Counted from the stretch's first letter, positions 35,020-46,600 are shown. The stretch is 64,000 nucleotides of DNA from Streptomyces aureus (GCF_000725495.1 NZ_JNZD01000001.1:372001-436000); one strand, 5' to 3'. The notes: generated from the sequence alone by a model not told the origin. A program made the numbers and translations.

Positions 35020-35307
35020 GGGCGGAGGGCGGGGCGGTGCCCGTTGGGGCGGGCGCCGGGTGAGTGCTCGATGGGGCGAGCGCTCGGCCGGGGGGACGGG
35101 GAGGGACGGGTGTCCGGTGGGACGGGCGCTCGAATCGGTGGGGCGGGGTGGACGGGTTCGCGACGTCCACGCGACGGGGTGGGGCGGGTGGGGGTTCATG
35201 GCGTCCGCGCGGCGGTGCTTCGGCGCCGTCGCGCGGACGCGTTCCCGGGGTCCCCCGAGGGTGCTGGCCCCGGCAGGGCCGGGCCCACCCGGGCGGTGTC
35301 CACGACC
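35020..35307. other. G-rich gene-free stretch
   Basis: The 290 bp before the acyl-CoA dehydrogenase promoter are G-rich on the plus strand, with runs such as ggcggggtggac and gacggggtggggcgggtggg. No gene, repeat family or conserved signal was recognised. Confidence 0.5.
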
Positions 35308-35340
35308 TTGACAGAGCACGGTATCTGACGGACAGTCAGA
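35308..35340 (+). promoter_or_regulatory. Promoter and operator of the steroid-type operon
   Basis: TTGACA at 35308-35313 is a consensus -35 hexamer. The inverted repeat TCTGAC-ggaca-GTCAGA (35324-35340) overlaps where the -10 element would lie, the layout of a TetR-type repressor site. The dehydrogenase start is 37 bases further. Confidence 0.55.
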
Positions 35341-35377
35341 AAACCTTGTTCGTACGAGGTCCGGGAGGGCCGCCGCC

Positions 35378-36553
35378 GTGCACCTCGCCCCCACCGAGCG
35401 CCAGCAGCGCCTGCGCGCCGAACTCCGCGCGTACTTCAGGGATCTGATGCCGGACGGACCCCCGGGCGCCGACGACTCCGCCCGGCGGCGGACGCTGCTG
35501 CGCCGCATCGGCGCCGACGGACTGCTGGGGCTGGGCTGGCCGGCCGAGTACGGCGGGCAGGGCCGCGGGGCGGACGAGCAGTTCGTCTTCTTCGACGAGG
35601 CTTACCGGGCCGGCGCACCCGTCTCCATGGTCACGCTGAACACCGTCGGGCCGACCCTCATGCGGTACGGCAGCCAGGAGCAGAAGGACTACTTCCTGCC
35701 GCGCATCCTGAAGGGCGAACTCGTCTTCGCCATCGGGTACTCGGAGCCCTCGGCCGGCACGGACCTCGCCTCCCTGCGCACCCGGGCCGTCCGGGAGGGC
35801 GACGACGGGAACGAGTCCTGGCGGATCGACGGACAGAAGATCTTCACCTCCAACGCCCAGAACGCCGAATGGATCTGGCTCGCCTGCCGCACCGACCCGG
35901 ACGCACCCGGACACAGGGGCATCTCGATCGTGCTCGTCCCCACCGGCGCCCCCGGCTTCTCGTGGACCCCCATCGAGACGGTGGGCGGCCAGACCACCAC
36001 GGCGACCTACTACGACGGGGTCCGCGTCCCGGCCGGGAACCTGGTCGGCGAGGAGAACGGCGGCTGGGGGCTCGTCACCAGCCAGCTCAACCACGAACGC
36101 GTCGCCCTCGCCGCGATCGGCATGCAGGCCGAGGACTTCTACGCCGCCGCCCTGGAGGCGGCCCGCACCCCCGATCCGGTGACCGGGCGGCGCCGGGCGG
36201 ACGAACCGTGGGTGCGGTCCGCGCTCGCCGAGGCGCACGCCCGGCTGGCGGCCTCCCGACTGCTCGGCTGGCGGCTGGTGGGGGACGTGGGGGCGGGCGG
36301 GCCGGCGCCCGGCGACGCGAGCGGCGTGAAGTTCGCCGGAACCGAGTCCGCGGTCGCGGTCTACCGGCTGTGCCAGCACGTCGTGGGACCGGAGGCACTG
36401 GTGCGCTCCGGATCGCCGGGGGCCTTCGGCGGCGGCGCACTGGAGCGGATGAACAGGGCCGCGCAGATCAACACGTTCGGGGGCGGGGTGAGCGAGGTGC
36501 AGCGGGAGATCGTCGCGACGATGCGGCTCGGCATGAAGCGGGGACGGCGGTGA
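35378..36553 (+). CDS. Acyl-CoA dehydrogenase, ChsE2/FadE29-like
   Basis: A 391-residue flavoprotein that would desaturate an acyl-CoA. The family segments are GLGWPAEYGGQG, FAIGYSEPSAGTDLASLRTR (FAD-binding loop), VGGQTTTATYYDGVRVP, and the C-terminal INTFGGGVSEVQREIVA. In mycobacteria the FadE28-FadE29 pair forms an alpha2beta2 enzyme acting on the three-carbon side chain of steroid CoA esters. A second, shorter dehydrogenase two genes on would be the partner. The gene is first in a five-gene coupled operon; the next gene starts within its stop (GTGA). Confidence 0.85.
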   Translation: MHLAPTERQQRLRAELRAYFRDLMPDGPPGADDSARRRTLLRRIGADGLLGLGWPAEYGGQGRGADEQFVFFDEAYRAGAPVSMVTLNTVGPTLMRYGSQEQKDYFLPRILKGELVFAIGYSEPSAGTDLASLRTRAVREGDDGNESWRIDGQKIFTSNAQNAEWIWLACRTDPDAPGHRGISIVLVPTGAPGFSWTPIETVGGQTTTATYYDGVRVPAGNLVGEENGGWGLVTSQLNHERVALAAIGMQAEDFYAAALEAARTPDPVTGRRRADEPWVRSALAEAHARLAASRLLGWRLVGDVGAGGPAPGDASGVKFAGTESAVAVYRLCQHVVGPEALVRSGSPGAFGGGALERMNRAAQINTFGGGVSEVQREIVATMRLGMKRGRR

Positions 36554-37575
36554 ACGGCCGGGGAGGGGACGAGAGTTCCCGTACGGGCGAAGGGGACGGG
36601 CTCGCGGAGCGGCTGAAGGGGTACGAGGGACGGCCGGCCACCACCGGCGGGGTCGGCCGGGACCCGGTCAACGCGCCGATGATCCGCCACTGGTGCGAGG
36701 CCATGGGCGACACCAACCCGGCGTACCGGGGACCGGACGCGGTGGCCCCGCCCACCATGCTCCAGGCGTGGACGATGAGCGGACTCTCCGGGCACGCCGA
36801 CCGCCCCGGCCGCTCCGCCGTCTACGACGAGCTGTTCGCCCTGCTCGACGACGCCGGATACACCTCGATCGTCGCCACCGACTGCGAACAGGAGTATCTG
36901 CGCCCGCTGCGCCCCGGGGACGAGATCACCTTCGACTCGATGATCGAGTCCGTGTCCGGGCGCAAGACGACCAAGCTGGGCACCGGGTACTTCGTCACCA
37001 CACGGATGGACATCAGGGCAGGCGACGAGCTCGCCGGAACCCACCGGTTCCGCATCCTCAAGTACGCCCCGGCGCAAAGGAGTCCGCGAGCTCCCGGGGT
37101 GTCCGGGAGCGCCTCGGACACCGCCCGGACCGGCAACACCGGAGCGGGGGCCAGGCGTCCGCGCCCAGTGGTGAACCGGGACAACGCGGGCTTCTGGGAG
37201 GGCGTGGGGCGCCACCATCTGCTGATCCAGCGCTGCGCGGACTGCGGGACGCTGCGCTTCCCGTGGCTGCCGGGGTGCGGCGCGTGCGGCTCCCTCGACT
37301 GGGACACGGTCGCGTCCGGCGGCGAGGGGACCGTGTACTCGTACGTCGTCGTGCACCATCCGCCGTTCCCGGCCTTCGACCCGCCCTACGCCGTCGCCCT
37401 GGTCGAGCTCGCCGAGGGGGTGCGGATCGTGAGCAACGTGGTGGGGGTCCCCTGCGACGAGGTGCGGATCGGGATGCCGGTCCGGCTCGCGTTCCGCCGC
37501 TACGACGAGGAGTTGGAACTGCCGGTGTTCCACGCGGCGGAGCCGGCCGGGACCGGGGCGGGCGGGGAGGGCTGA
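36550..37575 (+). CDS. MaoC hydratase-OB-fold (DUF35) fusion, ChsH2-like
   Basis: A 341-residue protein. Residues about 20-180 form a MaoC-type hot-dog domain (APMIRHWCEAMGDTNPAYRG at the start). A linker leads to a rubredoxin-like zinc ribbon with four Cys in RCADCGTLRFPWLPGCGACG and an OB-fold (DUF35) domain (about 215-330). This is the layout of mycobacterial ChsH2 (Rv3542c), which pairs with ChsH1 for enoyl-CoA hydration, while its OB domain docks the aldolase Ltp2. The GTG start overlaps the previous TGA. Both partners follow in the operon. Confidence 0.86.
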   Translation: MNGRGGDESSRTGEGDGLAERLKGYEGRPATTGGVGRDPVNAPMIRHWCEAMGDTNPAYRGPDAVAPPTMLQAWTMSGLSGHADRPGRSAVYDELFALLDDAGYTSIVATDCEQEYLRPLRPGDEITFDSMIESVSGRKTTKLGTGYFVTTRMDIRAGDELAGTHRFRILKYAPAQRSPRAPGVSGSASDTARTGNTGAGARRPRPVVNRDNAGFWEGVGRHHLLIQRCADCGTLRFPWLPGCGACGSLDWDTVASGGEGTVYSYVVVHHPPFPAFDPPYAVALVELAEGVRIVSNVVGVPCDEVRIGMPVRLAFRRYDEELELPVFHAAEPAGTGAGGEG

Positions 37576-37576
37576 C

Positions 37577-38602
37577 ATGGACTTCACGCCCACCGAGGAG
37601 CAGGCGGCCGCCGCGGAGCTGGCCGCGCGGATCTTCGGCGACCTCTCCACCCCCGAGCGGCTCACCGCCGCCGGGACCGGCAGCGACGCCGGGCTGTGGA
37701 AGGAGCTGTGCGCGGCCGGGCTGCCGGCCGCGGTGGCGGACACCGGGCTCCTCGGCCTCGTCCTGCTGCTGGAGGAACAGGGGCGCACCACGGCGCAGGT
37801 GCCGTTAGCCGTGAGCTGCGTGTACGGACTGCTCGCGCTGACGGCGCACGGTTCGCCGGAGCAGCGCGAGCGGCTGCTGCCGGGGATCGCCGACGGGACG
37901 GTGGTGGTGACCGGCGCGGTGCCGGGACCGGGCGTCGGGTGCGACTCCGGGAGGCTGACCGGTGTCCTGCCCGCCGTGCCGTGGCTGCGCGACGCCACCC
38001 ATGTCCTTCTCGCCGACGACCGGCGCCGGCTCCGGCTGGTCCGCACGGCGGAGGCGGGGACCGAGCCGGTCGAGCTGACGGCGCCCTGGTCGGCGGGGCG
38101 GCTGACGCTGGACGGGACGCCCGGCGAGCCGGTGGGCGCCGAGGGGGCCCCTGACGACGTGCTGGCGACGGCCCGAACCGCTTTCGCGGGGCTCCAGGCC
38201 GGGGTGTGCGCGGGATCGCTGGCGCGGGCGGTCGCGCACACGAACACGCGCGAGCAGTTCGGGCAGCCGCTCGCGGTCAGGCAGGGGGTCCAACTGCGGG
38301 CCGCCGACGCCTACATGGACACCGAGGCGATCCGGGTGACGGCGTACGAGGCGGCCTGGCGGCGCGACGCGGGGCTGCCGTACGCGAGCCACGCGCTGAC
38401 GGCGGCCTGGTGGGCGGCCGAGGCCGGCCCGCGGGTGGTGCACACGGGCCAGCATCTGCACGGAGGCGCGGGCGCCGACCTCACGCACCCCGTGCACCGG
38501 CACTTCCTGTGGGGCCGCCAGCTGGACGCCCAGCTGGGCGGCGGAGGCGAACTGCTCCAGGAACTGGGGGAGTCGATCGTGGACGGGGAGGTGGGGACAT
38601 GA
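37577..38602 (+). CDS. Acyl-CoA dehydrogenase, ChsE1/FadE28-like
   Basis: A 341-residue short acyl-CoA dehydrogenase. It opens MDFTPTEEQAAAAELAARIF and has the C-terminal helical domain with AVAHTNTREQFGQPLAVRQG and GGAGADLTHPVHRHFLWGR. The middle beta domain is reduced compared with FadE29-type proteins, as in FadE28. It probably forms a heterotetramer with the 391-residue dehydrogenase. One base separates it from the previous stop, and the ATG of the MaoC gene overlaps its own stop (ATGA). Confidence 0.84.
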   Translation: MDFTPTEEQAAAAELAARIFGDLSTPERLTAAGTGSDAGLWKELCAAGLPAAVADTGLLGLVLLLEEQGRTTAQVPLAVSCVYGLLALTAHGSPEQRERLLPGIADGTVVVTGAVPGPGVGCDSGRLTGVLPAVPWLRDATHVLLADDRRRLRLVRTAEAGTEPVELTAPWSAGRLTLDGTPGEPVGAEGAPDDVLATARTAFAGLQAGVCAGSLARAVAHTNTREQFGQPLAVRQGVQLRAADAYMDTEAIRVTAYEAAWRRDAGLPYASHALTAAWWAAEAGPRVVHTGQHLHGGAGADLTHPVHRHFLWGRQLDAQLGGGGELLQELGESIVDGEVGT

Positions 38603-39027
38603 AGGTGGGCGAGGTGCTGCCGCCGCTGGAGATCGAGATCACCCGCACGCTGATCGTGGCCGGGGCGATCGCGTCCCGGGACTACCAGGACGTGCACCAC
38701 GACGCGGACCTGGCCCGGGCCAAGGGGTCGCCGGACATCTTCATGAACATCCTGACGACCAACGGCCTGGTCGGACGGTACGTGACCGACCACTTCGGCC
38801 CGGGAGCGGTGCTGCGCCGGGTGGCGATCCGCCTCGGTGCCCCCAACCACCCCGGGGACACCATGGTGCTGACCGGCTCGGTCGAGGAGGTCGACGGCGA
38901 CACGGCGACCGTGCGCATCCTCGGCGCCAACGCCATCGGCCGCCACGTGACGGGCACGGTGACCGTGACGGTCCCGGCGCCCTCCGGCACCGCCGCCGAC
39001 GCCCGGGCCGAGGGTGGTGCCGCATGA
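38599..39027 (+). CDS. MaoC family dehydratase, ChsH1-like
   Basis: A 142-residue single hot-dog protein. Near residues 28-37 SRDYQDVHHDADLA holds the Asp and His of hydratase motif 2. In mycobacteria ChsH1 (Rv3541c) combines with ChsH2 to hydrate the unsaturated steroid side-chain CoA. The C-terminus ends Ala/Glu-rich. ATG overlaps the preceding stop and the following ATG overlaps its own stop, so stoichiometric synthesis with its partners is likely. Confidence 0.86.
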   Translation: MKVGEVLPPLEIEITRTLIVAGAIASRDYQDVHHDADLARAKGSPDIFMNILTTNGLVGRYVTDHFGPGAVLRRVAIRLGAPNHPGDTMVLTGSVEEVDGDTATVRILGANAIGRHVTGTVTVTVPAPSGTAADARAEGGAA

Positions 39028-40190
39028 GCGTGCGCGGGCGGGACGTCCTCGGCGGCCGGGCGGCGATCGCCGGCGTCGGGGCCACCGAGTTCTCCAAGGA
39101 CTCGGGGCGCAGCGAGCTGCGGCTGGCGGTGGAGGCGGTACGGGCCGCGCTCGACGACGCCGGGCTGACACCCGGGGACGTGGACGGTCTGGTGACGTTC
39201 ACGATGGACACCAGCCCGGAGATCACCGTCGCGCAGGCGGCCGGGATGGGGGAGCTGTCGTTCTTCTCGCGGGTCCACTACGGCGGCGGTGCGGCGTGCG
39301 CGACCGTCCAGCAGGCGGCGCTCGCGGTCGCCACCGGCGTGGCCGAGGTGGTCGTCTGCTACCGGGCGTTCAACGAGCGCTCGGGCCGCAGGTTCGGCTC
39401 GGGCGTGCAGCGGCGGGAGCCGTCGGCGGAGGGCGCGGCGCTGGGCTGGGCGCTGCCGTTCGGGCTGCTCACCCCGGCGTCCTGGGTGGCGATGGCGGCC
39501 CGGCGGTATCTGCACACGTACGGACTGACGCCGGAGGCGTTCGGCCATGTCGCGGTGACGGACCGGAAGTACGCGGCGACCAACCCGGCCGCGTACTTCC
39601 ACGGCAGGCCGATCACGCTCGCCGACCACGCGGCCTCGCGCTGGATCGTGGAGCCGCTGCGGCTGCTCGACTGCTGCCAGGAGACCGACGGCGGCCAGGC
39701 GCTGGTGGTCACCTCCGTGGAACGCGCACGCGACCTGCGGCGCCCCCCGGCGGTGATCGCGGCGGCCGCCCAGGGCGCGGGCCGGGCGCAGGAGCAGATG
39801 ACGAGCTTCTACCGGGACGATCTGACCGGGCTCCCGGAGATGGGCGTGGTGGCCCGGCAGCTGTGGCGGACGTCGGGGGCGGGCCCGGCGGACATCGACG
39901 TGGGGATCCTCTACGACCACTTCACCCCGTTCGTACTGATGCAGCTGGAGGAGTTCGGCTTCTGCAAGCCGGGGGAGGCCGCGGACTTCGTCGCCGAGGA
40001 GAGGCTGCCGCTGAACACGCACGGGGGGCAGCTCGGGGAGGCGTACCTGCACGGGATGAACGGGATCGCGGAGGGGGTACGGCAGCTGCGGGGCACGTCC
40101 GTGAACCAGGTACCCGGGGCCTCCCGCGTCCTGGTGACCGCGGGCACCGGCGTCCCGACCTCGGGCCTGATCCTCGGGTCCGACGCCTGA
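39024..40190 (+). CDS. Thiolase-fold lipid-transfer protein, Ltp2-like aldolase
   Basis: A 388-residue thiolase-superfamily protein. The N-terminus reads GGRAAIAGVGATEFSKDSGR and YGGGAACATVQQAALAV holds the position of the thiolase nucleophile. LNTHGGQLGEAYLHGMNGI is the C-terminal catalytic region. In mycobacteria Ltp2 is a retro-aldolase that releases propionyl-CoA from the steroid side chain. It is the last gene of the operon, coupled by ATGA to the ChsH1-like gene. Presence of all five igr-type genes makes the function assignment stronger than for any one alone. Confidence 0.85.
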   Translation: MSVRGRDVLGGRAAIAGVGATEFSKDSGRSELRLAVEAVRAALDDAGLTPGDVDGLVTFTMDTSPEITVAQAAGMGELSFFSRVHYGGGAACATVQQAALAVATGVAEVVVCYRAFNERSGRRFGSGVQRREPSAEGAALGWALPFGLLTPASWVAMAARRYLHTYGLTPEAFGHVAVTDRKYAATNPAAYFHGRPITLADHAASRWIVEPLRLLDCCQETDGGQALVVTSVERARDLRRPPAVIAAAAQGAGRAQEQMTSFYRDDLTGLPEMGVVARQLWRTSGAGPADIDVGILYDHFTPFVLMQLEEFGFCKPGEAADFVAEERLPLNTHGGQLGEAYLHGMNGIAEGVRQLRGTSVNQVPGASRVLVTAGTGVPTSGLILGSDA

Positions 40191-40344
40191 GCGCGCCGCC
40201 ACACATCACCCCCCACCCACGGGGACTCGGTGCCCACCGGCGGCCTCCAGGCCCACCCGGCCTCCCGGCCCACCCGGCCCCCAGGACCAGCCAGCCCCCA
40301 GGACCCCCAGGACCAGCCCCGTCCGCCGGGCGCCCCGACCCCAG

Positions 40345-40594
40345 TTTCTTTCGCCCCCTCCGCCCCTACCCTTCCCGTACCTGGGGCTCCGCCCCAGACC
40401 CCGCTCCTCAAACGCCGGAGGGGCTGAAAGTCACGCCGGTGAGGGACTGAACCCAAACCACAGCGCACCCACCACCCGGGACTCGGCGCGAGGGGACGTG
40501 CCAGTACATCGATGCCCGTCGCCACTAACGTCCACATCTCCGTCCGACGGCGACGGGCTGATGCACCGGCACGGCCCCGACCCGCCCACCGGAC
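40345..40594 (+). repeat. Dispersed hairpin repeat, left copy
   Basis: This 250-bp block is about 93% identical to the reverse complement of 61347-61590. It contains cctggggctccgccccag and cctcaaacgccggagggg, words I recall as dispersed widely in Streptomyces intergenic DNA. Its right half is a long hairpin: an arm ending at 40523 (gcccgtcgcc), a loop at 40524-40548, and an arm from 40549 (ggcgacgggc) extended by ccggcacgg pairing. It fills most of the gap between the lipid-transfer gene and the sigma gene. Confidence 0.85.
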
Positions 40595-40761
40595 CGGAGC
40601 CGCGTCCGGCCGCCATGTCTCAGGGGTGAACCCTCAGGCGGTGCGGTCCCGTGTCCACCTTCAGGAGGTGGGGCGGGCCCCCGTTCTCCGACCTGAGGCG
40701 GACACCGCTTCGGGACCTGCGGCCGATCCGCCGGAGGAGGCGGCGAACCTAGCGTGGAGCC

Positions 40762-41349
40762 ATGACCACACTCGTCTGCACGAGCGCCTCGGACGCCGCC
40801 ACCGGGGCGGCACGGACCCCGTCGTACCCGTCGTTCTCCTCGTACGTGAAGGCGCGGCAGCCGGTGCTGCTGCGGACCGCCCGGTCGCTCACCGCCAACC
40901 CGAGCGACGCCGAGGACCTGCTGCAGACGGCCCTGACGAAGACGTACGTCGCGTGGGACCGGATCGAGGACCACCGCGCGCTGGACGGCTACGTGCGGCG
41001 GGCCCTGCTGAACACCCGGACGTCGCAGTGGCGCAAGCGCAAGGTCGACGAGTTCGTCTGCGAGGAGCTGCCGGAGCCGGAGGGGCTTCCCGCCCCCGAC
41101 CCCGCCGAACAACAGGCCCTGCACGACGCCATGTGGCGGGCGATCACGAAGCTCCCGGCACGCCAGCGGGCGATGGTCGTCCTGCGCTACTACGAGGACC
41201 TGAGCGAGGCCCAGACGGCGGAGGTCCTCGGGGTCTCCGTGGGCACGGTCAAGTCCGCGGTCTCCCGGGCGCTGGGCAAACTGCGCGAGGACCCGGAGCT
41301 GACACCCGTCCGCCGGGACGGCGGCCGTACGGTCTCCGCGGCCGCCTGA
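40762..41349 (+). CDS. SigE-family ECF RNA polymerase sigma factor
   Basis: A 195-residue group 4 sigma factor. Region 2 spans about 25-90 (LLRTARSLTANPSDAEDLLQ, WDRIEDHRALDGYVRRALLN). Region 4 spans about 120-180 (ITKLPARQRAMVVLRYYEDL, then AEVLGVSVGTVKSAVSRAL). This is the SigE-type family found many times per Streptomyces genome. No anti-sigma gene is adjacent, so control is not evident. The first 20 residues are a poorly conserved extension. Its target promoters are unknown. Confidence 0.88.
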   Translation: MTTLVCTSASDAATGAARTPSYPSFSSYVKARQPVLLRTARSLTANPSDAEDLLQTALTKTYVAWDRIEDHRALDGYVRRALLNTRTSQWRKRKVDEFVCEELPEPEGLPAPDPAEQQALHDAMWRAITKLPARQRAMVVLRYYEDLSEAQTAEVLGVSVGTVKSAVSRALGKLREDPELTPVRRDGGRTVSAAA

Positions 41350-41376
41350 GGTGATCGATCATTCCGGGGCCTAGTG

Positions 41377-41394
41377 ACATACCGCGCGGTATGT
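41377..41394. promoter_or_regulatory. Perfect 18-bp palindrome before the acyl-CoA ligase gene
   Basis: ACATACCGCGCGGTATGT is fully palindromic and lies about 60 bp upstream of the ligase start. The ATACCG-CGGTAT shape is typical of TetR-family operators, including some controlling fatty-acid genes. No TetR gene is adjacent. Confidence 0.6.
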
Positions 41395-41454
41395 GCGCAG
41401 AATCAGCGCAACCCATTACTACCGCGTAGGCAATGTCGCCCCCGGGAGGACGCC

Positions 41455-43110
<1,656 letters not shown>

Positions 43111-43611
43111 CGCGAGCGCCGACACCACCCGCGGGCCGGGCGGGGAACCCCTGAGGCTCCCCCGCCCGGCCCGCTCCGGCGCACGGTCCGGGTATACGAG
43201 CACGTGCCGCATACGGTCCGGGCCCCGGGAACGCGCCGCCGGTACGCGACAGCCGCTGGGCACACGCCGCCCGGTACAGGCCGGCCGCCGGTACGGTCCG
43301 GGCTCTGGGAACGCGCCGCCGGTACGCGACAGCCGCTGGGCACACGCCGCCCGGTACAGGCCGGCCGCCGGCCACGCCGCGGTACGGTCCGGGCGAAGGG
43401 CGCACCCGCCCGCGTACGGTCCGGGCGAAGGGGTGTGTGTCCACGTACGCCCCGGCGCTGGCGCACTAGCCTCCGGCTGATCCGGGGTCTGAGGCACACG
43501 CCGGCTACGAGCACATGAAACGCACAGGCACACGCGCCGCGCGGGGATGCTGCGGCTGGTCGCCCGACCCCGCCCTCCCCCGGCCGGCCGGCAGAGGGCC
43601 TCCGTACCGCC
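43111..43611. repeat. Intergenic region with 80-bp tandem repeats
   Basis: Two nearly identical 80-bp copies lie at 43212-43291 and 43292-43371, each opening with tacggtccgggc and containing ggtacgcgacagccgctggg. Partial copies of the opening word recur at 43182, 43383 and 43415. The remaining DNA to 43611 is C-rich without a gene. Confidence 0.85.
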
Positions 43612-46600
43612 CTAGTTGGTGCCGATGCGGGCCAGCAGGTCGACGATCCGTTCCTGGACCTCGTCGCTGGTGGAACGCTCCGCGAGGAACAGCACCGACT
43701 CCCCCGCGGCCAGCCGCGGCAGTTCGGCCGCGTCCACGGCGGCGGTGTAGACGACGAGCGGGGTGCGGTTCAACTGCCCGTTGGACCGCAGCCAGTCCAC
43801 GATCCCGGCCTGCCGGCGCCGCACCTGCATCAGGTCCATCACCACGAGGTTCGGCCGCATCTGTGCGGCCAGCGTGACCGCGTCCTCGTCCGTCGAGGCG
43901 CGCGCGACCTGCATACCGCGCCGCTCCAGCGTCGCCGTCAGCGCCAGCGCGATCTCCGCGTGCTCCTCGATGAGCAGGACGCGCGGCGGGTGCTGCTCGG
44001 AGTCGCGCGGCGCGAGCGCCTTCAGGAGCACGGCGGGGTCGGCCCCGTACGCGGCCTCGCGCGTCGCCTGTCCGAGTCCGGCCGTCACCAGGACGGGAAC
44101 CTCGGCCGCGACGGCGGCCTGGCGCAGCGACTGGAGCGCCGTGCGGGTGATCGGGCCGGTCAGCGGGTCGACGAACAGCGCGGCGGGGAACGCGGCGATC
44201 TGCGCGTCCACCTCCTCGCGCGAGTTCACGACGACCGGCCGGTAGCCGCGGTCGCTCAGCGCCTGCTGGGTACCGGCGTCGGGCGCCGGCCACACGAGCA
44301 GCCGCCGCGGGTTGTCCAGCGGCTCCGGGGGCAGTTCGTCGTCGACGGGCCGCGGATGCGGCTGGTCGGCGATCTCGACGGCACCGCCGGGACCGTCGAG
44401 CGGCTCGGGACCCTCGGCCGCGTTCTCGTCCGGCGCTCCTATGGCGTAGGACCGTCCGGCGCCCTCGGTGGTGCCGGGCCGCCGGGGTCCGGCACCCGCC
44501 TGGGCAGCGCCCGGAAGGGCGCGCGCGGCCGACTCGGTGCGGTCGGCGGCGGGCTCGGGCGGAGTGCCGAGCTTGCGGCGCCGGCCCCCGCCGTTCGTCC
44601 CGTGCGGCGGCGGGGTCGGGGCCTGGACGCCGGAGCCCGGCTGCGCGGCGGCGACCTGGCGGGCGAACGGGACGCCCTGGCCGAGCGTGCGGACACTTAT
44701 GGCACGGCCCTGCGTCGAGTTGGGGTCGACCGGGGCGGACGCGGGCGCCGCCTCGGCGGGCAGCGGCTGGGCGACCCGCGCGGCCGGGCGCTCCGGAGGG
44801 AGTGCGGAGGGTGCCGCCTGGGCGGCCGGGAGCGCGGGCTGCGCACCGGCGCCCGTGGTGTTCGCGTCGGGCCACGGCTGGGCGGCCGGGGCCGCCGCCG
44901 GGGCGGCACCCGGCTGGGCCGCCACGGCGGGCAGCCCGCTGGGAACGGGCTGTCCGGCGGCCGGCACGGCCTGCGCGGGAAGCCCCTGAGCGGGGACGGC
45001 CTGTCCGAGCGCCGGGACGGGCTGGGCGGGCACCGGCTGGGCAGGCACCGGCTGTGCGGGCACGGCCTGGGCGGGAACGCCCGGTGCCGGGAGTGCCTGC
45101 GCGGGCGCCCCCGCCTGCGCGGGAACCGCTTCGGTGCCCTGACGGGCCCGTCGGCGGCCCGTCGGGGCGGCGACGGGGTGCGGCTGCGCCGGGGTGTGGT
45201 CGTCGTCGGGGTCGTGCCCCATCGCGTCATGGCGGCCGTCGGGCTGCTGGGCCAGCGCGACCTGCGCCTGCACCTGGGCTTGAGCGGCCTGCGCCTGGGC
45301 CTGCGCCGCCCGGTCCTGAGCCTCCTGGGCCTGGACCGCCTGGGCCTGCGCGGCCTGCATCTGCGCCTCGGCCCGGACGTACTCCGGGGAGCGGTCCGCC
45401 TCCGCCGGCGGCAGCGCGAACACCGTACGGGCGCCCGTCTCCTGCGCGGCGGCACGCTCGGCCGCGGCGGCCAGCGCACGACGGCGCCGCCCGGTCGGCC
45501 GGCCCTCCTCGTCGGCGTTGTCCTCCTCGTCGGGACCCTGCTCCGCCGCCGGTGCCGCGGGCAGCGCGTTCTGTTCGCCGTCGCGGCGCGCGCGCCGGCC
45601 GGAGGGCACCGGGACCGGCACACCCTGCGGCGGCACCGCCGGACCGAGACCGGAACCCACGGCGGCGGTTCCCGCCCCGTGCTCGCCGGCCATCACGACC
45701 GCGCCCTCGGAGACCGGGTCGGACCCGCCCTGGGCCGGGGCCTCGCCCGTTCCCTCGGCGGGGCTGGGGCGGCCACGGCGTCGTCCGGTACCGCCGGAGC
45801 CGTCCTCGGCACCCTCGGCGGGCCGCTCCTGCGCGGCGGGCGCTTCGCCCGCGGCCTGCTCCTCGGCGGCACGCCGGCGCCGGCGTCCGGTGGGAGCGGT
45901 CGCCTCGGCCGCCTCGAGGGCCTGCGGACCCGACTCGCCCGATTCCTCGCTCTCGAGGAAGGCGTCGGTGGAGGCCCGCCGGGCCCGCCGCCTGCCGCCG
46001 CTCTGCTGGGGTGCCTGCTCGGGCTCCTGCTGCGGGACGGGCCCGGCCAGGGCGATCTCGGCGCCGACGGGCGTCACGGAGTCGAGCGGGACCGCGCCCG
46101 CGCCGCCGCCGATGGGCACCTCGAGGACGTACGCGCTGCCGCTCATCCCCGGCACCTCGTGCGTCTGGAGCACACCGCCGTGCGCGCGCACGATGCCGCG
46201 CACGATCGGCTCGTGCACCGGGTCGCCGCCGGCGTAGGGACCGCGCACCTCGATGCGGACGACCTCGCCGCGCTGGGCGGCCGCCACGACGACCGTGTTG
46301 TCCATGTAACCGCCCGCCGACACCGGCGCGTTGCCGGTCGCGTCGACTCCCGCGACGTCCGCCACCAGATGGGCGAGGGCGCGCGCCAGGCGCTGCGGGT
46401 CGACCTCGGCCTCGATGGGCGGCGCGTGCACGGCGAACTGCACGCGTCCGGGCCCGATCAGGTCGATGGCACCCTCGACACCGGCCGCGACCACCGCGTC
46501 CAGCATCACGTTCGTACGGAAGATCGTGTCGATGCCCGCGTCCAGCCGCTGGTAGCCGAGGACGTTGTCGACGAGCGTCGTGATGCGCGAGTAGCCGGCC

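Noticed and set aside
40431..41354. Longer frames running from the dispersed repeat into the sigma gene
   Set aside because: They are in other frames than the sigma factor and start inside the repeat.
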